Below are positions 9,160 through 17,923 of a stretch of 64,000 bases of DNA, piece by piece. The notes beneath the pieces were generated by a model. It had not been told where the DNA came from. It saw only the letters and a list, made by a program, of their open reading frames with translations, and did no database searches. The DNA lies in assembly GCA_958296005.1 (NCBI GenBank), contig CATQHQ010000001.1:450134-514133 (forward strand), in the 5' to 3' direction. Within the stretch, counting starts at the first letter, position 1, and each line of letters begins with the position of its first letter. The position numbers and the translations under genes are program-made. This stretch comes from Longimicrobiales bacterium (GTDB taxonomy: Bacteria > Gemmatimonadota > Gemmatimonadetes > Longimicrobiales > Gaopeijiaceae).

Positions 9160-10343
9160 GGAAGACGCCGCGACCGCGGCCGGCCGGCGGGCTTTCCTGT
9201 CGGCGAAGCGATTTTTCCCTCCCCAGCGACTTCCACTACCTGAACTGCGCGTACATGGGGCCGCTTCCTCGGGCGGGAGAGGAGGCCGGGATCAAGGGCC
9301 TGCGGGCGAAGCGCTTTCCCCAGGCGATCTCGCCGGAGGACTTCTTCCGGCCCGCCGACGAGCTTCGGGCCCGCTTCGCTCGGCTAGTGGGCGCGCCCCG
9401 ACCCGAGGATGTGGCAACGGTCCCGGCGGTCTCGTACGCGGTTTCGACGATCGCCCGCAACACCCCGATCGGTCCGGGCCGAAACGTGGTCGTCCTCCAC
9501 GAACAGTTTCCGGGCAACCTCTACCCCTGGCGCCGCGTCGCGGCCGACAAGGGCGGCGAGGTGCGCGTCGTGGGACCGCCGGGCGACGGGCGGCGTGGCG
9601 ACGGATGGACCGAGCGCATCCTGGACCGGATCGACGCGGGCACGGCGGCGGTCGCGATGGGAACCGTGCACTGGACGGACGGTACCCGGTTCGACTTGGA
9701 GGCGGTGCGGGAGCGGAGCCGGGACGTAGGGGCGGCGTTGATCCTCGACGGCACCCAGTCGGTAGGGGCGGCCCCTCTCGACGTGTCGGCCCTGGCGCCC
9801 GACGCGCTCGTGGTGGCGGGCTACAAGTGGCTGTTGGGGCCTTACTCGCTCTCGCTGGCGTGGTTCGGGGAGCGGTACATCGACGGGGCGCCGCTGGAGG
9901 AGACGTGGATCGGTCGCCGCGGTTCCGAGAACTTCGCGGGCTTGGTGGAGTACGTGGACGAGTACCAGCCGGGTGCCGCGAGGTTTGACGTGGGACAGCG
10001 CAGCAACTTCGCGCTGATCCCGGCGCTGTCGGCTTCGCTGGCGCTGGTGCTGGAGTGGGGGCCGGCGCGGGTCTCCGCCTACTGCGCCGACCTGACGCGG
10101 GAGCTCTTCCCCAGGCTGCGGGCGATCGGCGTGCGGGTTGAGGACGACCGGTGGCGGAGCGCCCACCTCTTCGGGTTGGGGCTTCCGGCGGGCACGGACG
10201 CCGAGAGGGTGAAGGCGTCCCTGGACCGCCACCGGGTCGGGGTGTCGTTCAGGGGCGCCAGCGTGCGGATCTCGCCGAACGTCTACAACGACGGGAGGGA
10301 CGTGGAGGCGCTGGCGACGGCGTTGGAGGAGGCGCTGGGCTGA
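9156..10343 (+). CDS. Class-V PLP-dependent aminotransferase / cysteine desulfurase-like enzyme
   Basis: PLP enzyme of the aspartate-aminotransferase fold, class V, 395 residues. Visible elements are the substrate-side start LNCAYMGPLP, the cofactor Asp in LILDGTQSVGA (near residue 198), the PLP lysine in VVAGYKWLLGPY (near 222), and the closing SFRGASVRISPNVYND strand. The GTG at 9156 overlaps the TGA of the TAXI gene, the same coupling used elsewhere in this operon. Relatives include kynureninase-like and isopenicillin-epimerase-like enzymes; the reaction cannot be assigned. Its place behind a TRAP importer suggests it works on the imported compound. Confidence 0.8.
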   Translation: MRKTPRPRPAGGLSCRRSDFSLPSDFHYLNCAYMGPLPRAGEEAGIKGLRAKRFPQAISPEDFFRPADELRARFARLVGAPRPEDVATVPAVSYAVSTIARNTPIGPGRNVVVLHEQFPGNLYPWRRVAADKGGEVRVVGPPGDGRRGDGWTERILDRIDAGTAAVAMGTVHWTDGTRFDLEAVRERSRDVGAALILDGTQSVGAAPLDVSALAPDALVVAGYKWLLGPYSLSLAWFGERYIDGAPLEETWIGRRGSENFAGLVEYVDEYQPGAARFDVGQRSNFALIPALSASLALVLEWGPARVSAYCADLTRELFPRLRAIGVRVEDDRWRSAHLFGLGLPAGTDAERVKASLDRHRVGVSFRGASVRISPNVYNDGRDVEALATALEEALG

Positions 10344-10374
10344 CGAGAGCGGGGCCGCTCTCCGCGCAGCGGCG

Positions 10375-10869
10375 TCAGCGGACCTCCAGGCCGGGACCGA
10401 ACACCACCGTCGCTTCGGCGCCGCGGGCGATCCCCCGTTCGGCGAACCAGCCCTGGCGGACCTCCAGAACCAGGGCGGTGGGGGCGTCGGAGTCGGTGAG
10501 GCTCTCGTCCATCGGCTGCATCTGCTTGATTCCAGCGATCCGGTAGCGGTCGTCGAAGAACGCGATGTCCAGGGGGACGCGGGTGTCCTTCATCCAGAAG
10601 GAGCGGTACTCGCTGTTGGGGAAGACGAAGAGCATCCCCGTGCCGTCGGGGACGGCGTCGCGGTTCATCAGGCCTGCTTCCCGCTGCGCCGGAAGACTCG
10701 CCACCTCGGCGACCACGGTGTCGGCGCCGAAGACGACCCATGCCGTGCCGGCGGCGGGGAGGGGATCGGCTCGCTGGACGCCCTGCTGGGCGGCTGCGGC
10801 AGGCGCCGTCGCGACCGCGGCGAGCACCGCCAGCAGGAAGTGCCGTAGATTCCGGTTCGTCTTCATCAA
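10375..10869 (-). CDS. DUF192 family exported protein
   Basis: A 164-residue protein with a clear signal peptide (LRHFLLAVLAAVATAPAAAAQQ) followed by one DUF192 domain. The motifs R-E-A-G-L-M-N-R, MLFVFPNSEYRSFWMKDTRVPLDIAFFD and VLEVRQGWFAERGI match the family almost from end to end. DUF192 proteins are small periplasmic or membrane-attached beta proteins of unknown function. The start may be either of two adjacent Met codons (10869 or 10866). It is convergent with the aminotransferase and divergent from the Trm112-like gene. Confidence 0.85.
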   Translation of the reverse strand: MMKTNRNLRHFLLAVLAAVATAPAAAAQQGVQRADPLPAAGTAWVVFGADTVVAEVASLPAQREAGLMNRDAVPDGTGMLFVFPNSEYRSFWMKDTRVPLDIAFFDDRYRIAGIKQMQPMDESLTDSDAPTALVLEVRQGWFAERGIARGAEATVVFGPGLEVR

Positions 10870-10903
10870 GGGACCCTACGCGCTGGACGCAAAAGGAGTT
10901 GCC

Positions 10904-11161
10904 GTGCCGCTGGACAAGGAGCTTCTCGAGATTCTGGTTTGCCCGGACACCAAGGAGCCCGTCGCCATGGCGGGCGCGGGCGTGCTGGAGCGCCTCAACG
11001 CGGCGATCGCCGAGGGCCGGGCGACGAAGCTGGGCGGCGAGGCCGTGGCCGCCCCCGTCGCCGAAGGCCTGCTGCGGGAGGACGGCCGCATCTTGTACCC
11101 GATCCGGGAGGGGATCCCCATCATGCTGATCGACGAGTCGATCGACGTGTCGGGCTTCTGA
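10904..11161 (+). CDS. Trm112/YcaR-like small protein
   Basis: An 85-residue protein starting at a GTG that has a strong AAAAGGAG five bases upstream. LDKELLEILVCPDTKEP at the N-terminus and LYPIREGIPIMLIDES at the C-terminus are the two halves of the Trm112 (UPF0434) fold, a small zinc-ribbon-like partner of methyltransferases in other organisms. Here only the first Cys is kept, and the region between the halves is expanded by about 30 residues (IAEGRATKLGGEAVAAPVAEG). Metal binding is therefore doubtful. Confidence 0.75.
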   Translation: MPLDKELLEILVCPDTKEPVAMAGAGVLERLNAAIAEGRATKLGGEAVAAPVAEGLLREDGRILYPIREGIPIMLIDESIDVSGF

Positions 11162-11173
11162 CGCCGGGCACCG

Positions 11174-12028
11174 TCACTCGGGGCGCTCGGGGCGAACGAT
11201 CGTTCCCGACGCGACCGTCACCGCCTGGCCGATCAGCTCCACCCGGTCGCCGCGGGCGCGCACCACCAGCGAGCCGCCCCGCGCCGACCGCTGACGGGCC
11301 GACATCTCCGGCTTGCCCAGGGCCGCGGCCCACCAAGGGGCCAGGGTCGTATGGGCGACGCCGGTAACCGGGTCCTCGTCCACTCCCAGCCAGGGGGCGA
11401 AGAAGCGCGACACGAAGTCCACTTGCGGGTCGTCCCCCGGCGCCGTGACCGCGACCCCCATCTGTGCGCCGGGCATCGCGACCCGCGCCAGCGCCCCGAA
11501 GTCGGGGCGGACGGAGAGCACTGCGTCCTCCGAAGGCAGGACGACCAGGGCGACCTTGTTGGACGCGGCGAAGACGGGCTGGTGGCCGCGGTGGAGAGGG
11601 CGGGCCGCCGAGCCCAGCAGCGCCTCCAAGAGGCCCTCGGGCATCGGCGCTTCCGTTGCGGGGTTGGCGGGGAAGTCCATGAGCAGACGGCCGTCGTCTT
11701 CGCGAACGGTCAGCGGTCCCGACGCCGAGTCGAACGCGACCGGCCCCGCGACCCCCTTCTCGCGCACGAGCACGTGAGCGCTGGCCAGAGTCGCGTGGCC
11801 GCACAGAGGCACTTCGGCGACCGGCGTGAACCACCGGAGACGGCGGACGCCGCCGGAGGCTGGCCGGTACACGAAGGCGGTCTCGGAGAGGTTCATCTCC
11901 TGGGCGATCCGCTGTCGCCCCTCGTCGGAGAGGTCGTCGGCGTCCAGGCACACGGCGGCGGGGTTGCCGCTGAACGGGCTGTCCGTGAATGCGTCCACGG
12001 TGTAGAATGGAATCCCTCGTCTGGTCAT
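11174..12028 (-). CDS. PhzF-family isomerase-like protein
   Basis: PhzF-fold enzyme of 284 residues. The start at 12028 gives MTRRGIPFYTVDAFTDSPFSGNPAAV, the expected N-terminus with the GNPA motif at 21-24 and the catalytic glutamate E49 in NLSETAF. The second half has the PLCGHATLASAHVL motif and the ending GVDEDPVTG. Family members isomerise diverse substrates (as in phenazine synthesis) but most have no known substrate. No phenazine genes are near, so only the fold-level call is justified. Confidence 0.85.
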   Translation of the reverse strand: MTRRGIPFYTVDAFTDSPFSGNPAAVCLDADDLSDEGRQRIAQEMNLSETAFVYRPASGGVRRLRWFTPVAEVPLCGHATLASAHVLVREKGVAGPVAFDSASGPLTVREDDGRLLMDFPANPATEAPMPEGLLEALLGSAARPLHRGHQPVFAASNKVALVVLPSEDAVLSVRPDFGALARVAMPGAQMGVAVTAPGDDPQVDFVSRFFAPWLGVDEDPVTGVAHTTLAPWWAAALGKPEMSARQRSARGGSLVVRARGDRVELIGQAVTVASGTIVRPERPE

Positions 12029-12113
12029 ATTGCCGCCCGGGGTTGCGCGAAAGACATATGAGAACCTCCACGATTCCGTCCGATTTGGAAGGTCTCCCCC
12101 GGGGCAGGACCGG

Positions 12114-13487
12114 TTGACGACTCCGGACGCGCCGGTCACCGCGGACCGGTTTGCTCGGTTTTACGCCCCCCTGGCAGCGACGAGCCTGCTGCTGACCAGC
12201 ACCAACCCCATCTTGGCGGCGGCGCTGGGGCGCTCCGCCGACCCCGTCGCGGCGCTGGCGGGGTACGGGTTTGCGTTCTCGGTCTGCGGCGTCCTCTACG
12301 CGCCCCTCTTCGTGGTCCAGCAGGTGGCGGCGGCTCGGTTGCTGGCCAAGGGCTCCTTCGCGGCGGTCAAGCGGTTCGCCTACCTGACCGGCGCCTTCTT
12401 CTCCCTGCTGGGCGCGCTGATCGCCTTCACCCCCGCGGGCGCCTGGGTCTTCGGTCTCCTGCTGGGCGGCGGCTCGGAGGGCGGCGTGAGCCAGGCGGTG
12501 CTGGCGGAGGCGGTCGACGCCATGGGCTTCCTCTGGCCCGTGCCGTTCCTCACCGCGGTGCGGTCGTGTCATCAGGGGCGACTGGTGGCCGGGCACAGAA
12601 CGGGTCCGATCGCCTTCGCCACCTCCGGGCGGACGGCGGTGCTGGCGGTGGTGGCGTTCGGGATGCTGGCGACGGGCGGCGGCGCGTGGCTGGGTGCGGC
12701 CGCGTTCACCGTCGGCTTGCTGGTGGAGACCTTGGTGGTCGTGTGGTCGTCCACTCCCGATCTGGCGCTGGAGGGTGACGAGGGCAGCGACGGCGACAAG
12801 AAGGTGGCTCGCTTCTCGGCCCCCTTGATGCTCAACGTCCTGATGTGGTGGGCGACGCCGCTGATCATCAACGTGGTGCTTGCCCGGACGGCGGACCCGG
12901 ACCGGGCGATCGCCGCGTTCGGGATCGTGGAGGCGGTCGGGTGGTTCGTGGCGGCCCCGGTCGGACAGCTCCAGCACGCGAGCATCGCCCTGGTGGGGTG
13001 CTCGGAGGCGTACAAGCGAGTCCGGGCGTGGGGTGGTGTCGTGGCCCTGACGATGACGGGAGTGCTCCTGCTCCTCGCCTTGCCCGGGGTGCGAGGACCT
13101 CTTCTCGGGGGTCTCCTGGCGTTGGAGTCCGAGCCCGAGCTTCTGGCCACGGCGGGCATGGCGCTGCCCCTCGCGGCGGCGTACCCGTTCCTCTACGGGG
13201 TCCGGCAGTACTACCAAGGGCTCTTCGTGGGGGCTGGCCGGACGGGCGTAGTGGGCGTGGGGGCGGTGCTGCGCGTCGCGAGCATCGTGGCGGCGGCGAC
13301 GGTGTTGCTGCTGGCAGGGGCGGGCGGCCAAGCGACACGGGGCGCAGTGCTGGGGGTGGGCCTCGCGGTCGTCGGGCTGGTGGTGGAGGGGGCGTTCCTG
13401 GTGCGGCGCTGCCGGAGCGACGTGCTGCCGGAGCTCAAGGCGCGCAGGGCGGAGACAGTGGGCGCCGGCGTGCTGGAGGGGGCGTAG
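12114..13487 (+). CDS. Polytopic transporter of the MOP superfamily (MATE/ANKH-like)
   Basis: About 457 residues and 11-12 hydrophobic segments arranged as two similar halves, with a hydrophilic linker at about residues 220-232 (EGDEGSDGDKK). The pattern fits MATE-like or ANKH-like (progressive ankylosis type) members of the MOP flippase superfamily rather than an ABC or MFS protein. The TTG at 12114 is preferred over an ATG at 12030 because it removes a polar extension and leaves about 85 bases for promoters between this gene and the divergent PhzF gene; this choice is uncertain. The stop is followed after two bases by the ETF-QO start. Confidence 0.6.
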   Translation: MTTPDAPVTADRFARFYAPLAATSLLLTSTNPILAAALGRSADPVAALAGYGFAFSVCGVLYAPLFVVQQVAAARLLAKGSFAAVKRFAYLTGAFFSLLGALIAFTPAGAWVFGLLLGGGSEGGVSQAVLAEAVDAMGFLWPVPFLTAVRSCHQGRLVAGHRTGPIAFATSGRTAVLAVVAFGMLATGGGAWLGAAAFTVGLLVETLVVVWSSTPDLALEGDEGSDGDKKVARFSAPLMLNVLMWWATPLIINVVLARTADPDRAIAAFGIVEAVGWFVAAPVGQLQHASIALVGCSEAYKRVRAWGGVVALTMTGVLLLLALPGVRGPLLGGLLALESEPELLATAGMALPLAAAYPFLYGVRQYYQGLFVGAGRTGVVGVGAVLRVASIVAAATVLLLAGAGGQATRGAVLGVGLAVVGLVVEGAFLVRRCRSDVLPELKARRAETVGAGVLEGA

Positions 13488-13489
13488 CG

Positions 13490-15157
13490 GTGGCCGCCCT
13501 GCGTGCTGGCGCCGTCGTCGATCCGGCGCGTCACCAGCCCGAGCTGCAGACCGACCGCTACATCGTGAGCGACGCGCCCGATGCGGAGGCCGTGCCGATG
13601 GACGTGGTGTTCGTGGGGGCCGGTCCGGCGGGGTTGGCGGGGGCGATCGAGCTGGCGCGCTTGGCGGCGGAGGGCGCGGAGACGGGGGAGGGGCCGGGCG
13701 AGATTGAGGTCGCCGTGCTGGAGAAGGCCGAAGGGCTGGGCGAGCACAGCCTTTCCGGCGCCGTGGTCAACCCCCGGGCGTTTCGCGAACTCTTCCCGGG
13801 GACCGCCGACTCCGAGTTCCCCTTCCGACGGCCCGTCGAGCGCGAGGCCGTCTACTTCCTTCGGGAGGGCGGCGCGGTGCGGATCCCGACTCCGCCGACG
13901 ATGCGCAACCACGGCAACTACGTGGCGTCGATCTGCGAGATCGTGCGCTGGCTAGGAGAGCGGGCGGAAGAGGCCGGCGTGAACATTCTGCCGGGCTTTC
14001 CGGTGGACAGCCTGCTGGTGGACGGCGACGACGTGGTCGGCGTGCGCACGACGCCGTCGGGGATGGAGAGGGACGGCCGGGAGGGCAGCGCGTTCATGCC
14101 GGCGGTGGACCTCACGGCCCGGGTCGTGGTGCTGTCCGAAGGCACCCGGGGCGCGCTGTCGCAGGCGTACATGGAGTGGCAGGGGATCGAGTCGCCCAAC
14201 CCCCAGATCTACTCCTTGGGCGTCAAGGAGCTGTGGGAGGTGAGGAAGCCCCTCGACAGAGTCGTCCACACGATGGGATGGCCGTTGCTCAAGGACGGCT
14301 TCGGCGGCTCGTTCGCATATCCGTTGGGCGACGACTTGGTGGCGCTGGGCCTTGTCGCCAGCCTCGACTACGAGAACGCCCGGCTGGACGTGCACGGGCT
14401 GCTTCAGCGGCTCAAGCACCACCCGCTCTTCCGCGAGATCCTCGACGGCGGCGAGCTCGTGGAGTGGGGCGCGAAGACGATCCCCGAGGGCGGCTTCCAT
14501 TCGCTTCCGGCCCGCCGCCACGGTGCCGGCTTGTGCATCGTGGGCGACGCCGCGGGCTATGTGGACGTAGCCACGTTGAAGGGCGTCCACTACGCGATGC
14601 ACTCAGGCGTGCTGGCGGCGCGCGCGATCTACCGGGCGCTGTGCAGCGACGACGTCTCGGCGGAAGCGCTGGCGCCGTGCTCGGAGGACGCGGACCGGTC
14701 GTTCATCGCGGAGGATTTGCGACGCAACCGCAATATGCGACTTGCCTTCAAGAGCGGTTTCGTCGCGGGCGGCGTGAAGGCCGGGCTGGCGACGCTTACG
14801 CGCGGACGGTTGCCGGCGGGGAGGATTCCAACCGCGGCCGATGCGTCGGAGCCCAAGCGGCTGGGAGAGTCGATCGACGGATCGGGACCGCTGGCGGTGT
14901 CGAAGGTGGACGCCGTGTTCAAGAGCGGGAACCGGACCCGCGACGACATCTCGTCCCACTTGGCGGTTGGCGAGGACGTGCCTCCCGAGGTGGCTGAGAT
15001 GTACGTTCACCTCTGCCCAGCGGGCGTGTACGAGCGCGACGGCGATCGCCTGGTGGTGAACGCGCCCAACTGCATCGACTGCAAAGCCACCGACGTCCTC
15101 GGCCCGCGTTGGGCGCCCCGAGAAAGCGGCAGCGGGCCGCGCTACCGGCGGATGTGA
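13490..15157 (+). CDS. Electron transfer flavoprotein-ubiquinone oxidoreductase (ETF-QO) with incomplete Fe-S motif
   Basis: Membrane-associated FAD/4Fe-4S enzyme of 555 residues that passes electrons from ETF to quinone. FAD binding is shown by VVFVGAGPAGLAGAIELA near residue 40 and CIVGDAAGYVDVATLKG near 350. LGEHSLSGAVVNPRAF and VKELWEVRK are family signatures. The GTG start at 13490 follows GGAGGGG. The C-terminal ferredoxin-like part has HLCPAGVY and NCIDCKATDV: the usual fourth ligand Cys (normally C-K-T-C-D) is replaced, so only three of four cluster cysteines are seen in the expected places. No etfAB genes are in the window. Confidence 0.87.
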   Translation: MAALRAGAVVDPARHQPELQTDRYIVSDAPDAEAVPMDVVFVGAGPAGLAGAIELARLAAEGAETGEGPGEIEVAVLEKAEGLGEHSLSGAVVNPRAFRELFPGTADSEFPFRRPVEREAVYFLREGGAVRIPTPPTMRNHGNYVASICEIVRWLGERAEEAGVNILPGFPVDSLLVDGDDVVGVRTTPSGMERDGREGSAFMPAVDLTARVVVLSEGTRGALSQAYMEWQGIESPNPQIYSLGVKELWEVRKPLDRVVHTMGWPLLKDGFGGSFAYPLGDDLVALGLVASLDYENARLDVHGLLQRLKHHPLFREILDGGELVEWGAKTIPEGGFHSLPARRHGAGLCIVGDAAGYVDVATLKGVHYAMHSGVLAARAIYRALCSDDVSAEALAPCSEDADRSFIAEDLRRNRNMRLAFKSGFVAGGVKAGLATLTRGRLPAGRIPTAADASEPKRLGESIDGSGPLAVSKVDAVFKSGNRTRDDISSHLAVGEDVPPEVAEMYVHLCPAGVYERDGDRLVVNAPNCIDCKATDVLGPRWAPRESGSGPRYRRM

Positions 15158-15190
15158 GATCGCCGCAACAAGAGCAAAGGGAGAGACGGC

Positions 15191-15631
15191 ATGAGCGGAG
15201 ACGCGCGCGACCACGGCGGGAACCTGTGCAGGATCGGTGCGGACGGGCCGCTTCATCTGACGGGGCGGATCCGGATCGAACGGCCCGACGGCGCGGCTGA
15301 GGATACCGACGAGGCGTTCCTCTGTCGTTGCGGCGCGTCCCGCGAAAAGCCCTACTGCGACGACTCCCACCACGGCGCGGGGTTCACCGACCCGGGCGTC
15401 ATCCAGGGCGGGCGGCTGGTGCCCGTGGCGGGGACCGACGCCGGGTCGGACGGTTCGGTGACGATCGTCTGCGCGGCCGACGGGCCGTTGCTAGTGCGGG
15501 GACCGCTGACGGTGGTCGGCGAGGACGGCGGCACGTCGAGAGGACACAAGGGCGCGCTCTGCCGTTGCGGGGAGTCGTCGGCCAAGCCGTTCTGCGACGG
15601 CACCCACAGGGGGTGCGGCTTTACGGCGTAG
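15191..15631 (+). CDS. Double-CDGSH iron-sulfur protein
   Basis: A 146-residue protein with two CDGSH-type 2Fe-2S motifs: CRCGASREKPYCDDSH near residue 50 and CRCGESSAKPFCDGTH near 125. Each has the three Cys and one His ligands known from mitoNEET-like proteins; the first has D for G within the CDGSH core. No membrane anchor is present, so it should be soluble. It lies 33 bases downstream of ETF-QO on the same strand, so a role in the same electron-transfer context is plausible but unproven. Confidence 0.85.
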   Translation: MSGDARDHGGNLCRIGADGPLHLTGRIRIERPDGAAEDTDEAFLCRCGASREKPYCDDSHHGAGFTDPGVIQGGRLVPVAGTDAGSDGSVTIVCAADGPLLVRGPLTVVGEDGGTSRGHKGALCRCGESSAKPFCDGTHRGCGFTA

Positions 15632-15655
15632 GTCGTGACCAGTTGGCGGCGGCGC

Positions 15656-15661
15656 TATAAT
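15656..15661 (+). promoter_or_regulatory. Possible -10 hexamer upstream of the sulfotransferase operon
   Basis: A perfect TATAAT stands 59 bases before the sulfotransferase start, in a short gap between the CDGSH gene and that operon. No convincing -35 hexamer is found at 16-18 bases upstream, so this is only a candidate. Confidence 0.25.
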
Positions 15662-15719
15662 GATCGGGGTGGGTACGACCAGGGTGATGCGGTGGCATGA
15701 TCCTCACAGGTGAGCATCC

Positions 15720-16757
15720 GTGACCAGAGCCTTCTTGCCGCCAGTGTTGGTGCTGAACACGGGCCGATGCGGCTCCACCATGCTTTCCGATATTCTGGGC
15801 ATCCACCCGCGGGTGCTCAGCTTGTCCGAGACCTTCACGACGGTGGGGCAGGGGCCGTTCCGTCGTCGCCGGTGCGGCGGAGAGCAGATTTGGCGCGCGT
15901 TCAGCAACCAGTCGAAGTGGCTGAACGAGGGCCTGCACGCCGGCTACAAGGAAGTTCTGTATCCCTTCGGCTCTCCTGGTGCGCGCTACACGCGCGACGA
16001 CGTCCCTCCGCTGGCGTGCACCACGCTGCCCCACCTCACGGACGAGTGCGACGCGCTCTTCGACGAGTTGGCGCAGGTCGTGCCGGCATGGCCTCGGCAG
16101 CGCCCCAGCGAGCACTTCCGCGAACTCTTCGAATGGCTGTGCCGGCGGTTCGAGCGCGACGTGTGGGTGGAGCGGTCCGGTGCGTCGCTGTTGCTGGCGT
16201 CGCGGCTCATTCGCGACTACCCGGACGCCCGCATCGTCCACATGTACCGGGACGGTCGGGACACGGCGCTTTCGATGCGCGACCACTACGTCTTCTCCAC
16301 CTTGGTGGCCACGACTCGCGCAGTGCGACCGGTGGGCATCGACGCCGCGCGCTCGATTGCGACGAGCCGGCAGTGGAACCGCGTCAGTCCTTGGATCGAG
16401 TGGCTCGGCGGCACGCTCGTCCCGCCCAAGCGCTTGCCCTACCACAAGTTGACGCTCGGCGACTTCGGCCGCTTTTGGAGCGCGATGGTCGAGCGCAGCC
16501 GTTGGGTGCTGGCGGACTTGCCCCCCAAAGCGCTTCTGAACGTGAAGATGGAGGACATGCAAGCTGAGCCGGAGGCGCAGATCCGCCGCCTGATCCGCTT
16601 CGTGGCCCCGGAGCTGGAGGACGACGAGTGGGTGCGCGCCGCGTCCAAGATTCCCCGGTCCACCGTCTCCCGGTTCGACAACCTGGACCCGGCGGAACAG
16701 GCGGAGCTGGTCCAAGCCTGCCGTCCCGGGCTGGAGATCCTGGGCTACCCGCTGTGA
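15720..16757 (+). CDS. Sulfotransferase family protein
   Basis: PAPS-dependent sulfotransferase-like protein of 345 residues. The 5'-phosphosulfate loop NTGRCGSTMLSD is near residue 13 and the 3'-phosphate-binding segment YRDGRDTALSMRDH near 175. These are the two defining elements of the family. The GTG start has AGGTGAG about 7 bases upstream. The acceptor (lipid, sugar or small molecule) is unknown. The stop overlaps the GTG start of the MpaB-like gene by four bases (GTGA), and that gene in turn overlaps the acyltransferase, so the three enzymes are translated together. Confidence 0.8.
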   Translation: MTRAFLPPVLVLNTGRCGSTMLSDILGIHPRVLSLSETFTTVGQGPFRRRRCGGEQIWRAFSNQSKWLNEGLHAGYKEVLYPFGSPGARYTRDDVPPLACTTLPHLTDECDALFDELAQVVPAWPRQRPSEHFRELFEWLCRRFERDVWVERSGASLLLASRLIRDYPDARIVHMYRDGRDTALSMRDHYVFSTLVATTRAVRPVGIDAARSIATSRQWNRVSPWIEWLGGTLVPPKRLPYHKLTLGDFGRFWSAMVERSRWVLADLPPKALLNVKMEDMQAEPEAQIRRLIRFVAPELEDDEWVRAASKIPRSTVSRFDNLDPAEQAELVQACRPGLEILGYPL

Positions 16758-17923
16758 TCCCCACGACCTACGAGCCGGGATACGCCAAGGCACGCGCTCT
16801 GAACAGCCGTCTGGCAGACAACTACATCCGTCACACCCACATTGGCGATCCCTTGGCCGACGACGCCGTGGAGGCGCTGGCTCCCCTCGGGCAACAAGAG
16901 GCGCACCGCCTGATCGCCGCAGGAATGGAGCAGCACGACGAGGTGCTCTCCACCGCCCCCTTTGCGTTGCAGGAGTTCTTTCGCCAGATATCGGTGCCGC
17001 CGCCGTGGGTGGACTTGCCGTCCTTGGTGCCGGGGATGCGCGCGTACCACCAGAACTCCGACTTGTTCATCGCCGTGCACGTCACCAGCGTGCTCGTCAG
17101 CGGCTTCTCCACATTGATCAGCAAGTCCTTCTTCAGGACCGGCAGGCTCACCGACTACGGCGTTCGGCGCCTTCAGCAGAACAACCGCCACCTGCTCGAG
17201 ATCTGCCTGCCGGGCGGACTGGAGCGGCGCGGAGACGCCTGGAAGCTTTCCGTTCGCATTCGGCTGGTGCACGCGCAACTCCGGTGGCTGCTGCGCCAGC
17301 CGGGCGAATGGGACGAACGCCGCGACGGCACTCCCATCAGCGCCGCTCACATGGCGTTCGCGTCTTCCGCCTTCTCGTCGCTGCTCGTTGAGCAGGTTCG
17401 CCGGGTCGGCGCCCGGATCAACCAAGAAGAAGCAGAGAGCTTCGTGCAGATCTGGCGCTACGTCGGATGGCTGTTCGGTGTGCCGGAGACGATCCTCTTT
17501 CGCGACTTCGACGAGGGGCTCGAGCTCTGCCGCATCGGCTTCCTATGCGAGCCGGAGCCCAGCGAAGAAGCCGTTCTCATGGCCAACGCACTGATCAACT
17601 CGGCTCCGCTGATCACCGGTGCCGTCGAACCCGAGAAGCGGCGGGCCATGGCGAAGTTCGTGTATCGCGTCTCCCGTGCGCTCGTCGGCGACGAGTTGGC
17701 CGACCAGCTCCGCTTTCCGCCGCAACGGACCACGGGCCTTCTCTTCCTGCTGAAGTGGCGTCATCGCTCCGCGGCCTTTCTGAACCGCTTGCTTCCAGGC
17801 GGTTCGGCCCGGCGCCGCAGCACAAACTTCGTCACGCTGCTCCAACGTTCTTTCTTCGAGGAAGCGGGCATCCCCTACAGGTTGCCGGACGTCCTGGACG
17901 CCGATCGTGCCAAGCGATGGTAG
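16754..17923 (+). CDS. DUF2236 / MpaB-like oxygenase family protein
   Basis: All-helical protein of 389 residues. The block DAWKLSVRIRLVHAQLRWLL (near residue 180) and the GTPISAAHMAFASSAFSSLL block that follows are hallmarks of the ER-bound oxygenase MpaB/DUF2236 family, which includes haem-binding latex-clearing-type and MpaB-type enzymes. The histidine in VHAQLR is a candidate haem ligand. The GTG start overlaps the preceding stop. Substrate unknown; its place between a sulfotransferase and an acyltransferase suggests lipid or secondary-metabolite modification. Confidence 0.65.
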   Translation: MIPTTYEPGYAKARALNSRLADNYIRHTHIGDPLADDAVEALAPLGQQEAHRLIAAGMEQHDEVLSTAPFALQEFFRQISVPPPWVDLPSLVPGMRAYHQNSDLFIAVHVTSVLVSGFSTLISKSFFRTGRLTDYGVRRLQQNNRHLLEICLPGGLERRGDAWKLSVRIRLVHAQLRWLLRQPGEWDERRDGTPISAAHMAFASSAFSSLLVEQVRRVGARINQEEAESFVQIWRYVGWLFGVPETILFRDFDEGLELCRIGFLCEPEPSEEAVLMANALINSAPLITGAVEPEKRRAMAKFVYRVSRALVGDELADQLRFPPQRTTGLLFLLKWRHRSAAFLNRLLPGGSARRRSTNFVTLLQRSFFEEAGIPYRLPDVLDADRAKRW

